A stretch of 45,305 nucleotides of DNA from DASWVC01 sp036401335 (GTDB lineage: Bacteria; Verrucomicrobiota; Verrucomicrobiia; Chthoniobacterales; JAFAMB01). Made by a program: the position numbers and the translations under genes. Below the pieces are notes generated by a model that was not told the DNA's origin, made no database searches, and saw only the letters and a list, made by a program, of their open reading frames with translations. The DNA lies in the NCBI GenBank assembly GCA_036401335.1, contig DASWVC010000416.1, forward strand, positions 1-45,305, read 5' to 3'. This document shows positions 7,678 through 14,532 of this stretch, in pieces (position 1 is the stretch's first letter; each line of letters opens with the position of its first letter).

Positions 7678-8844
7678 GTGCTTCTCTTTGGCGAAACAGC
7701 AGGGGAAAACTTATTGGCCGCCAATTCATCCGCATCGCCGGAAGGCTCCATTCTGACCCCTGAAGGGTGGGTAACCGGCAAAGTGACATTCGACGGTCAC
7801 GCGATCGCTGCGGTCGACGGCCGAAGGGTTCCGGCGGGAACCAAACCAAAGGCTCCCTTCGTTCTGCCGGGTTTCATCGATCTTCATGTTCACGGCGGGG
7901 GCGGCGGCGACTGGCAGGGCGGTGAAGAAGGCGTTCGCACTTTGGTGCGTTATCATGCCTCCTTTGGCACCACGGCAATCGCCCCAACGACAGCAATCGG
8001 GCCGGTCCCTGCCGTCGAGAAGTCGCTGTCCGCCATCGCCTCGATTGCGGCGATGCGACTGCCGGGGGAGGCTGTGGTGCTGGGCGCGCACCTTGAGGGC
8101 CCTTTCATAAACCCGCTCAAGCCAGGGGCGATGGAGGTCTCTCTTATTCTTGAGGGGGACGCCGCGCTCGCCAGAAGCTGGGTCGAGAAATTCAAGATCG
8201 TAATCGCGACCGTGGCCCCGGAAATTCCCGGCGGGCTCGACGTTACCAAGGTGCTGGCCGAACGGGGTGTCCGTGTGCAGATCGGCCACAGCATCGCAAC
8301 GCCGTTACTGGCCGAGGAGGCGTTTCATTGCGGATGCTCGGGCTTCACCCATCTTTTCAATGCGATGTCCCAGATGGAGCATCGTTCCCCAGGTGTAGCC
8401 GCTTATGCCCTGGCCAGAGGGCGCTTTGCGGAAATCATCAGCGATCTGCTGCATGTCAATGCTACCGTGCTCCTGGCGGCCTACCGTGCGATTCCTCGCC
8501 TTTATGCCATTACCGACGCGACTGCGGCCGGAATGCCAGACGGCCTTTTTGAATGGGGCGGCCGACGTGTGATCAAGAAGGACAAACGCATAACGCTTGA
8601 GGACGGGACAACCCTGGCCGGCAGCGCCATTACGATGCTGGATGCTTTTCGGAACCTGATCAGCCTGGGCTTGAGCCTCGAGCAAGCCGCCGAAATGACC
8701 TCCGCCCGGCAGGCGGAATACCTAGGCTTGCAAAATGTCGGCCGGATCGAGCCGGGCGCCCGGGCTTGTATCGTAAAACTCGATGAGGATTTAAAGTTGC
8801 GAGGTATCTGGGTAGATGGAGAGAGCATCGCGCCCGCTTTTTAG
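7678..8844 (+). CDS. nagA: N-acetylglucosamine-6-phosphate deacetylase family protein
   Basis: This is a 388-residue amidohydrolase with the NagA motif set: HxH after strand 1 (DLHVHGGGGGDW, H70 and H72), HLEGPFINPLKPGA with metal ligand E140, GHS (H204), THLFNAM (H225), and ITDATAAG with the catalytic Asp D280. NagA removes the acetyl group from N-acetylglucosamine-6-phosphate in the cytoplasm, giving glucosamine-6-phosphate for NagB; AgaA does the same for galactosamine. A GTG at 7678 is the most upstream start, 14 bases after the dehydrogenase; a TTG at 7711 is possible. An ABC importer delivers unphosphorylated sugar, so a sugar kinase would be needed. None is in this operon, although a PfkB kinase and an aldolase lie 3.5 kb away. 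The substrate may therefore be an acetylated sugar other than GlcNAc-6-P. Confidence 0.88.
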   Translation: MLLFGETAGENLLAANSSASPEGSILTPEGWVTGKVTFDGHAIAAVDGRRVPAGTKPKAPFVLPGFIDLHVHGGGGGDWQGGEEGVRTLVRYHASFGTTAIAPTTAIGPVPAVEKSLSAIASIAAMRLPGEAVVLGAHLEGPFINPLKPGAMEVSLILEGDAALARSWVEKFKIVIATVAPEIPGGLDVTKVLAERGVRVQIGHSIATPLLAEEAFHCGCSGFTHLFNAMSQMEHRSPGVAAYALARGRFAEIISDLLHVNATVLLAAYRAIPRLYAITDATAAGMPDGLFEWGGRRVIKKDKRITLEDGTTLAGSAITMLDAFRNLISLGLSLEQAAEMTSARQAEYLGLQNVGRIEPGARACIVKLDEDLKLRGIWVDGESIAPAF

Positions 8845-9025
8845 CCGGAAAACTGGCGAAATCCGTGGTCAAAGGTCACTATTGCGTCATGCGACGAAAC
8901 TCCGCGGTCTCATCCGCTCGAAGCCCATCAAACCACCGAAGCGCATTGGGGTGATGTGCATGAGCCTCGATGGCAAGGGCCCGGAAAACGTTCGCGTCAG
9001 CAAGGTGGCGCATGGCGCTGCTCAT
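8841..9025 (-). pseudogene. Decayed VapC-type PIN-domain toxin
   Basis: The reverse strand from ATG 9025 (or 9013, MRHLADANV) reads a typical VapC N-terminus: LADANVFRALAIEAHAHHPN, then ALRWFDGLRADETAEFRRMTQ, ending at TAG 8879-8881. In intact toxins the segment ending in RVTQ is followed by about 80 more residues. Here, in another frame and starting right at that stop, the next bases encode VTFDHGFRQFSG and a stop at 8841. That is the C-terminal VTFDRGFRRFPG signature of the same family. The gene has therefore lost an internal stretch of roughly 60 residues and its frame. It abuts the end of nagA (their stops overlap) and cannot make an active nuclease, because the central acidic residues are gone. 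The match was made by eye against the family pattern. Confidence 0.75.
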
Positions 9026-9110
9026 CTTCCTGCAAATCCAGGGACGCAAGATCCGACGACGTGAAGTTTACTTTGGCGTGGCCGGACATTTTGATCAGAG
9101 GAAGTTCCAG
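8997..9110 (-). pseudogene. C-terminal remnant of the cognate VapB-type antitoxin
   Basis: Immediately upstream of and overlapping the VapC remnant, the reverse strand encodes LELPLIKMSGHAKVNFTSSD followed by LASLDLQEDEQRHA. This resembles the toxin-neutralising tail of VapB antitoxins (pattern LPvikskrPgtlrLTnaxInexLeeeD). Its stop overlaps the toxin start, as in functional pairs. The DNA-binding N-terminal half is missing: upstream there is only repeat sequence. It is not expected to be functional. Confidence 0.5.
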
Positions 9111-9175
9111 CCCGCGACGGCGTCGTTGGGCCCTGACGGGTCCTCGTCTCGGCGCGCGCGGACGTAACCAGGGGT

Positions 9176-9204
9176 CCGGTAGGGCGGCGAGTCCCTTCGC
9201 CGCC
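9176..9204 (-). repeat. Intergenic stem-loop repeat, copy 1
   Basis: Read on the minus strand, an 8-base stem GGCGGCGA/TCGCCGCC encloses the loop AGGGAC and is followed by the tail CTACCGG. It is the archetype of a repeat family seen eleven times in this window, always between genes. Confidence 0.8.
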
Positions 9205-9225
9205 GCTGTTGCGTGTCGGGGCCTC

Positions 9226-9256
9226 CGGTAGGGTCGCGTGTCCCCCCGACGCGACC
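9226..9256 (-). repeat. Intergenic stem-loop repeat, copy 2 (different stem)
   Basis: On the minus strand, a perfect 8-base stem GGTCGCGT/ACGCGACC encloses a G-rich loop ending GGGGAC and is followed by CTACCGG. The stem sequence differs from copy 1 in both arms in a compensating way. Confidence 0.75.
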
Positions 9257-9259
9257 TCC

Positions 9260-9286
9260 GGTAAGGGAGTTTGTCCTCAAGCGCCC
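9260..9286 (-). repeat. Intergenic stem-loop repeat, copy 3
   Basis: On the minus strand this reads GGGCGCTTG, loop AGGA, CAAACTCCC, then TTACC. The stem has two mismatches against the perfect version. It is adjacent to copies 1 and 2 and in the same orientation, making a tandem cluster. Confidence 0.7.
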
Positions 9287-9383
9287 CCGGGGATGGCGCC
9301 CCTCCGGTCGGTCGGGTCACGCGCCGTTTGCGGGCTGGGCCTTCCGGGGAGCGCCATGCTGCGAGATTCGCCACCTCGGCCCC

Positions 9384-9411
9384 GGCGGCGAAGGGACTCG
9401 CCGCCCTACCG
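9384..9411 (+). repeat. Intergenic stem-loop repeat, copy 4
   Basis: GGCGGCGA (9384-9391), loop AGGGAC and TCGCCGCC (9398-9405) form a perfect 8-base stem, followed by CTACCGG. It is the inverse orientation of copy 1. Confidence 0.8.
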
Positions 9412-9872
9412 GCGGGGCCGATGTCCGCGTTTTCCACCCCAAACTGTTATCCCGGCCAGGGTGCTGCAAACGCATCGCCACCAGAGAACCGGGGGTATTC
9501 TCGTCGAGGTTGATCTTCGCCCGATGACCGGCATAACCTGCGTCGGCAGATCTCGTCTCGCGGACGCTGCCGCGAAAACCACGGCCGCCCGCTTCAGCGC
9601 TGTCGTTCGGCATGCTCGTGGGAGGGGTGCGCCATGGCTTGGTCTCACGCGGGCGTAGGCCCAGCACGCCGCGCGGTACCAACCTGACGACCCCGCTTGG
9701 CGGTTGACAAGCATGCTGTTTCCGAGGATTGATCAACCCGGTTCACGCCGGTCCCCCCGCGGTTTAGCGGCAGCGCCAGTGACTCTGGCTCGTTTTCTCA
9801 TGGTTTGAATCCACGCAAGGCAGCATTCTTCCAACTGCAGGACTTCCGCAAATTTTAGGACAGGATTTTATC
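9412..9872. other. Non-coding stretch; possible DUF5615 toxin fragment
   Basis: No intact gene is visible. On the minus strand around 9455-9523 the reading AKINLDENTPGSLVAM resembles the start of DUF5615 PIN-like proteins (KIxLDENxPxxLV), but it lacks a clear start and degenerates quickly. Together with the vapBC remnant it suggests decayed toxin-antitoxin material. The last bases before 9873 hold a Shine-Dalgarno-like AGGACAGGA (9857-9865) for the next gene. Confidence 0.35.
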
Positions 9873-12125
9873 ATGTTAGGTCAGATTGCTTCGCGGTTTG
9901 AAAGACCGGCCGTTGCCGGAGCTGCCTTCAGCGAAAAGGTGCACGGACTGAACCTGTTTCTGGTCGGTTTCGAAGTGCTCTTCCTGGAGCTGGCATGCAT
10001 TCGTTGGTTTGCCTTCTCGGTCACTTTTCTGCAGTTTTTCACGAACGTCGTCCTTATTGCATCCTTCTTGGGCATGTCGTGTGGTTGCCTCGCCGCACGC
10101 AGCAAGCGCGATTGGCTCAGGAACTTTCCTTTCCTGGCCCTCGCAACCGTCGTGGCGGCGCTCGCGGTGCGGGCCATTTATCAAATTTGGAGCGGGTTGG
10201 CGATTGACGTCGGCCATCAGGCGTCACCCCAGGAAGTATTTTTCGGAACCGAATACCGCAACCCGGACGTGGCGCAGTTCACGGTTCCGGTCGAACTTAT
10301 TGCGGCGGTGTTCTTCCTGCTCATCGCGTTGATGTTCGTTGGGCCAGGGCAGGTGCTGGGACGCGCCTTCGCTGCCTACCCCAACCGCGTTAGGGGCTAC
10401 ACCCTGAACATCGGTGGAAGCATTGCCGGCATTGTCGGATTCTCAGTCTTGTCCTTTCTGCAAGCGCCGCCGGTCGTCTGGTTTGCGGTTGCTTGCGCCG
10501 GCATCGCCTACCTGCTCTACCAGGCCAGGGCCCTCACCTGGTTGCGTGCCCTGGCCCTGATCGCGCTGCTGGTCGGCGTAACCCTGCCCGGCTTGGCCGG
10601 CAATTACTTGGGCCATGAAACGCGTTGGTCGCCCTACTATGCGGTCGATCGCACGGACAACTCCATCAGTGTGAATACCATCGATCATCAAGAGATGGTG
10701 CCGTTCGATAAGGCCGGCGGGATCTATTCTCTCATCCATCTGCTGCAGCGGCACAGCGGCGGAAAACCCTTCAAAGACGTGCTGATCATTGGCGCCGGCT
10801 CGGGCAACGACATCGATCACGCGTTGCGCTTTGACGTCAACCGGATCGATGCGGTGGAAATCGATCCCGTGATCCAGGATATCGGCATTCATAAGAATGC
10901 AGATCATCCTTATCAGGATCCCCGGACCGTCAGGCATCTCGACGACGGCAGGCATTTCCTGCGTACGACCGACCGTCAATACGACTTGGTCGTCTACGCC
11001 CTCGTCGATTCTCTTATCCTCCACAGCAGTTATGCGAGCATTCGCCTGGAGAGCTACCTGTTTACGGAACAGGCCTTTGCGGACGTCAAGCGAGTGCTGA
11101 AGCCGGATGGCGTCTTCGTCACCTACAACTATTTCCGTCAGGGCTGGATCGTCGAACGTGTCGCCGCGATGGCCGAGTCCGTCTGGGGGTGCAAGCCGAT
11201 CGTGCTCAGCCTACCCCACCTTGAGACGCTGAAGTCTTCGGACCGCGCTGGTTTTACGATGATCATCGCGACGTGCAACCCGGCGATGGCCGAGGCCTTC
11301 AAACAACATGGCACCTTCTGGCTGAACTCCGTCCCACCAAATAATGTTGGCACTGACGGGTTCACCGCTCAACCGGACCTGTTGGCGCAGGAGCTGCGCG
11401 CCAACTGGCTCAGAATCGCGCCGACCGCACTCGTGCATGATGAGGGCCCACCGTTCGCCGCGAGCGATGATTGGCCATTCCTCTACCTGCACGGACGAAC
11501 GATACCCAACCTGACCATTCGCTCGATGCTTTTGCTGGGCACGTTAGGCGTGGCACTCGTCTACCTTTTTCTGCCGAAGGGCAAGGGCCGCCGGCAGATC
11601 CACAGTCGGTTTTTCTGGCTCGGTGCGGCCTTCATGCTGCTTGAAACCAAGGCGGTGGTTCAGCTCGCGCTCTTATTCGGCAGCACTTGGCTGGTAAACT
11701 CGCTCGTCTTCTTCACGGTCCTCATCATGATCCTGCTTGCCAACCTTTACGTGCTCAAGGCGAAGCACGTCGGTATCGCCTGGCACTATGCCGGATTGCT
11801 CATCTTCCTCGGTTTCAGCGTGCTGACGCCCAGCGGCGCCTTTTTAGGCGGCGGATGGTTCTGGCATTATGTCGTTCCCTGCGTGCTCGCACTCGGGCCC
11901 ATGTTCTTTTCCGGCGTCATCTTCGCGCGCTCGTTCCGCGATGTCGCCGATCCCGACACGGCCTTCGGTTCCAACATCGCCGGTTCGGTCGTCGGAGGTC
12001 TCAGCGAAGCTCTCTCGCTGCTGCTCGGCTTCCGGTACCTGCTGCTGCTGGCGATCCTCTTCTACGTGCTTTCAATTTGGCCCCCCTCGATAAGGGGAAA
12101 GGTGCCGAGCATTGCGTCCGTCTGA
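9873..12125 (+). CDS. Membrane-bound spermidine-synthase-like methyltransferase-fold protein
   Basis: This is a 750-residue protein in three parts. Residues about 25-245 form several transmembrane helices (for example FFTNVVLIASFLGMSCGCLA and VELIAAVFFLLIALMFVG). Residues about 260-510 form a Rossmann-type domain with glycine motif DVLIIGAGSGNDID (from D302), an acidic strand end VEIDP, DDGRHFL and YDLVVYALVD. About seven further helices fill residues 540-740. The central domain resembles spermidine synthase, in which decarboxylated SAM and putrescine bind, but many membrane-fused homologues have no proven substrate. The start is supported by AGGACAGGA seven bases before the ATG. It stands alone, bounded by repeats upstream and a convergent gene downstream. 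Polyamine synthesis should not be assumed, because the aminopropyl-acceptor residues cannot be verified by eye. Confidence 0.82.
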   Translation: MLGQIASRFERPAVAGAAFSEKVHGLNLFLVGFEVLFLELACIRWFAFSVTFLQFFTNVVLIASFLGMSCGCLAARSKRDWLRNFPFLALATVVAALAVRAIYQIWSGLAIDVGHQASPQEVFFGTEYRNPDVAQFTVPVELIAAVFFLLIALMFVGPGQVLGRAFAAYPNRVRGYTLNIGGSIAGIVGFSVLSFLQAPPVVWFAVACAGIAYLLYQARALTWLRALALIALLVGVTLPGLAGNYLGHETRWSPYYAVDRTDNSISVNTIDHQEMVPFDKAGGIYSLIHLLQRHSGGKPFKDVLIIGAGSGNDIDHALRFDVNRIDAVEIDPVIQDIGIHKNADHPYQDPRTVRHLDDGRHFLRTTDRQYDLVVYALVDSLILHSSYASIRLESYLFTEQAFADVKRVLKPDGVFVTYNYFRQGWIVERVAAMAESVWGCKPIVLSLPHLETLKSSDRAGFTMIIATCNPAMAEAFKQHGTFWLNSVPPNNVGTDGFTAQPDLLAQELRANWLRIAPTALVHDEGPPFAASDDWPFLYLHGRTIPNLTIRSMLLLGTLGVALVYLFLPKGKGRRQIHSRFFWLGAAFMLLETKAVVQLALLFGSTWLVNSLVFFTVLIMILLANLYVLKAKHVGIAWHYAGLLIFLGFSVLTPSGAFLGGGWFWHYVVPCVLALGPMFFSGVIFARSFRDVADPDTAFGSNIAGSVVGGLSEALSLLLGFRYLLLLAILFYVLSIWPPSIRGKVPSIASV

Positions 12126-12223
12126 TGCCATTGAGGCAATTCAGAAGGCGTGTGCATGGATCATTTCGGGGGATAACCTCTCACGGCCAGACGGAAACTT
12201 CGGGCGGCACGGGCCCGATACGG

Positions 12224-12251
12224 GGGCGCTTGAGGACAAGCTCCCTACCGG
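12224..12251 (+). repeat. Intergenic stem-loop repeat, copy 5
   Basis: GGGCGCTTG, loop AGGA, CAAGCTCCC (one mismatch in nine), then TACCGG. It lies between the convergent ends of the spermidine-synthase-like gene and the PfkB kinase. A degenerate further unit ending GACCGG may follow up to about 12281. Confidence 0.75.
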
Positions 12252-12305
12252 ACGCACTTTCCCTAAAGGACGCCCGACCGGCCACAACGCTTTCTCCGCA
12301 TTTCC

Positions 12306-13274
12306 TCACACACATCGCGCACCGCTCGCACCCGGACCCCGCTCTCTTGCTGCCTGGCATCTTTCCAGTACTTGGGCCCAGCTTCGCAGGTGCTGGTAGC
12401 GCTCGGGGCTTGCGACCGCGAGGGCAGCCGCGCCAATGCCAATCCTGGCGGCGGTACGCCAAGGGAAGCCGCGGTACCAAGCGGCAAGCACTCCGGCCAC
12501 AAAGCAGTCCCCCGCCCCTGTCGTGTCGGCCACGTTCACGGGCAACGCCGGAAGGTGTTCCTGGCCTTCGCCAACCACGTGAACGTAAGCGCCACGGTTC
12601 CCATCCGTCACCGCAACGAATTTCCGTACCCCTGCGGCGACCAGCGCGGCGGCCGCTTGCATGGGTTCGGTTTTCCCCGTGATCGCTTGGGCTTCCGCCA
12701 GGTTCGGGCAAAAGACGTCAATTTCGGGGAGGACCGTGAGCAAGCTGGGCCATTGGTCGCTTTTGTGCCAAGACACGTCAAGGGACGTCAGGGCGCCCAG
12801 CGTACCCGCCCGTCGCAGGGCGCGTCTAAGCCGCTCCCCGTCGAACGCAGGCAAGAGCAGCGCATAACCTACGTGCAAAGCCCGGGATCCACTTAAGATT
12901 ACCTGTTCTACCTGCGCCTCAGTGAGAACAAATCGGTCGCACGCCCCGGCCATAACGATAAAGCTTCGGTCTCCATCTTCTGCGACGGCCACAATGCACG
13001 CCGTGGTGCGGCTTGACGCATCCACCCCGACGGCGTTGTGCGTGGCCCAGGTGCTCACCTTGCTCCTTACCATGATCCCAAGGTCGTCGCCTCCGACGGT
13101 GGCCAAGGCAGTTACGGGAATGCCCATCCGCTCGAGTGCCAACCCGGTATTCGCAACGGCGCCGCCGTGATTGGCCTGGATCAGGTCCACGCACACGACG
13201 CCGCCTTTCTCCGGCCATTGCGGAACGGATCGTAGGACGATGTCGGCTACGAGGGTGCCGGCGACGGCGATCAT
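12306..13274 (-). CDS. PfkB-family carbohydrate kinase
   Basis: This is a 322-residue cytoplasmic sugar kinase of the ribokinase/PfkB family. The N-terminal glycine motif (NHGGAVANTG, about residues 35-44) and VATVGGDDLG-like segments bind the sugar. The C-terminal signature DTTGAGDCFVAG holds the GAGD anion-hole motif at 253-256, with the catalytic Asp D256. The frame extends upstream to 13394, but the ATG at 13274 gives the canonical N-terminus MIAVAGTLVAD and overlaps the aldolase stop in an ATGA arrangement, so it is translationally coupled. Pairing with a class II aldolase suggests phosphorylation of a keto-sugar phosphate (for example tagatose-6-P or fructose-1-P type) before cleavage. 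Substrate specificity cannot be assigned from sequence. Confidence 0.9.
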   Translation of the reverse strand: MIAVAGTLVADIVLRSVPQWPEKGGVVCVDLIQANHGGAVANTGLALERMGIPVTALATVGGDDLGIMVRSKVSTWATHNAVGVDASSRTTACIVAVAEDGDRSFIVMAGACDRFVLTEAQVEQVILSGSRALHVGYALLLPAFDGERLRRALRRAGTLGALTSLDVSWHKSDQWPSLLTVLPEIDVFCPNLAEAQAITGKTEPMQAAAALVAAGVRKFVAVTDGNRGAYVHVVGEGQEHLPALPVNVADTTGAGDCFVAGVLAAWYRGFPWRTAARIGIGAAALAVASPERYQHLRSWAQVLERCQAARERGPGASGARCV

Positions 13275-14173
13275 GGTCCTCTCCGGGCAATGCGCTGAGT
13301 GGCATCTTCCCGGGCAGAAGCCAACTGCGTCAGTAAGGAGGGCCCGTGCCCGGAAGCACCGAACGACAGGAGGCGCGTGCGTGCGATGCCACACAGCTTT
13401 TGGGTGACGTACCGCATGATTTGCTGGTGCTTGGGTTCATGGTCGGGAGGGAGGGCGGCACCTTCGTGCAGGCCGCTCACGAAGCCGTCGATCAGCGCGG
13501 CGCCGATGTTGATTTTGTAAACATTCAATTCAGTTGCCGCTTTGGTGTCTGCGGGATGAATGCCACTGCCTCCATGCAACACGAGTGGAATGCCGCTGCT
13601 CGCGGCAATTTCACCCAACAGAGCCAGGTCGAGGCGTGTCTGCTGTCCGTGGACCGACCCAACGGACACCGCGAGGCTGTCCGCCCCGCCCTTCTTCGCC
13701 ATCTCCGCCGTCTCCGCAGCCGCCGCCTGAATGGCGTGCCCGCCCTGATACTCGCCGCCGAACTGTCCGATTTCCGTCTCGAGGATTGCTCCTGAAGCGT
13801 GCACGATGTCCGCGAAGCGCCTGGTACCGGCAATATTCTCGGCTAGCGGCAGGTGTCCGCCATCGTACATGACGGAATAGTACCCGCGGCGCAGGCTTCG
13901 AAAGATATTGGCATCCTTTCCGGGATGATCCTGGTGCATCAATACCGGTACGGACGCTTTTTCGGCCATGGTCCGAATCAGTCCGGAGAGCTCGTCCATG
14001 CCGCCGTAATCGAAGTTAAGAAAGTCCGTTTGCACCATCACTGGGGCGTTTTCCAGTTCTGCAGCTTCAATGACGGCGCGTGCCATTTCGAGGTTGCTGA
14101 CGTTGAAGGAAGGTACCGCAAACCTATTCTCGAAGACGTAGGCGAGGAACAAACGTGGTTTTGTGACAAACAT
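13271..14173 (-). CDS. Class II fructose/tagatose-bisphosphate aldolase family protein
   Basis: This is a 300-residue zinc aldolase. Family motifs are present in order: PSFNVSNLE at 21-29; a variant of the HLDHG box reading LMHQDHPGKD, with catalytic Asp D82 and zinc ligand H83; VMYDGGHLPLAENI in place of MIDGSxLPxxEN; ETEIGQFGGEY; AVSVGSVHG (H175); VLHGGSGI (H200); and KINIGAA. Class II aldolases split ketose-1,6-bisphosphates into dihydroxyacetone phosphate and an aldehyde. Both the DHPGK insertion-like change and the DGGH change lie near the active site, so the substrate may differ from fructose bisphosphate. It precedes the PfkB kinase and overlaps it by four bases. Together with the NagA-type deacetylase 4 kb away it would suit an amino-sugar (Aga-like) route, but no isomerase is present here. 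Confidence 0.9.
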   Translation of the reverse strand: MFVTKPRLFLAYVFENRFAVPSFNVSNLEMARAVIEAAELENAPVMVQTDFLNFDYGGMDELSGLIRTMAEKASVPVLMHQDHPGKDANIFRSLRRGYYSVMYDGGHLPLAENIAGTRRFADIVHASGAILETEIGQFGGEYQGGHAIQAAAAETAEMAKKGGADSLAVSVGSVHGQQTRLDLALLGEIAASSGIPLVLHGGSGIHPADTKAATELNVYKINIGAALIDGFVSGLHEGAALPPDHEPKHQQIMRYVTQKLCGIARTRLLSFGASGHGPSLLTQLASAREDATQRIARRGP

Positions 14174-14326
14174 AATTGATCATTCTGAAACACCGACATC
14201 AAAATTCCCACTGTCCTCTATTTGCTTTGTGACGTGTTCGCCAAGTCGGAACGGTTGGACGCCATGTGGTCCGGCAGGGCCGGCAGTCCCGTGCCGGCCG
14301 CGGGGTGCAACATGGCCCCACCGGAC

Positions 14327-14355
14327 GGGCGCTTGAGGACAAGCTCCCCCACCGG
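14327..14355 (+). repeat. Intergenic stem-loop repeat, copy 6
   Basis: GGGCGCTTG, loop AGGA, CAAGCTCCC (one mismatch), then CCACCGG. It is identical in its first 22 bases to copy 5, which lies 2.1 kb away. Confidence 0.78.
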
Positions 14356-14356
14356 A

Positions 14357-14384
14357 GGTCACGAAGGGACTTGCAACCCGACCG
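14357..14384 (+). repeat. Intergenic stem-loop repeat, copy 7 (decayed stem)
   Basis: GGTCACGA, loop AGGGAC, TTGCAACC, then CGACCG. The loop is identical to copies 1 and 4, but the stem only pairs partly. It sits one base after copy 6. Confidence 0.6.
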
Positions 14385-14407
14385 TTCCGCGACCACGCCG
14401 ATACCCC

Positions 14408-14435
14408 GGTCCCGCAGGGACTCGTGACCCTACCG
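14408..14435 (+). repeat. Intergenic stem-loop repeat, copy 8
   Basis: GGTC(C)CG and CG(T)GACC pair around a loop containing CAGGGACT, and are followed by CTACCG. The stem sequence is again different but self-complementary. Confidence 0.6.
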
Positions 14436-14532
14436 CCCGCTTTCCTTGAAGCCATGGGCCGAGCCGGATTCGAGAGGGTTTTAGGGCTATAGCCGCGGCC
14501 GCGTGTGCCTGAGGCAATCAGGATCGCCTATG

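Larger units (their letters stand above)
14174..14532. other. Intergenic region filled by repeats
   Basis: No gene is seen. The stretch separates the aldolase start from the sbcC stop. It contains three stem-loop repeat units in a row (14327-14435), then a short palindromic GCGGCCGC near 14495 close to the sbcC end. Confidence 0.6.

Noticed and set aside
6779..7849. Minus-strand frame of 356 codons
   Set aside because: Shadow of the second Gfo/Idh/MocA dehydrogenase; composition not protein-like.
9176..9411. Possible CRISPR array or rho-independent terminator cluster
   Set aside because: Units are not evenly spaced, occur in both orientations, have no unique spacers and lack U-tracts; better explained as REP-like stem-loops.
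9209..9658. Plus-strand frame of 149 codons
   Set aside because: Mostly translated stem-loop repeats; no domain, no ribosome site.
11687..12682. Plus-strand frame of 331 codons across the end of the spermidine-synthase-like gene
   Set aside because: Overlaps two genes in other frames and runs through a stem-loop repeat; extremely Arg-rich.
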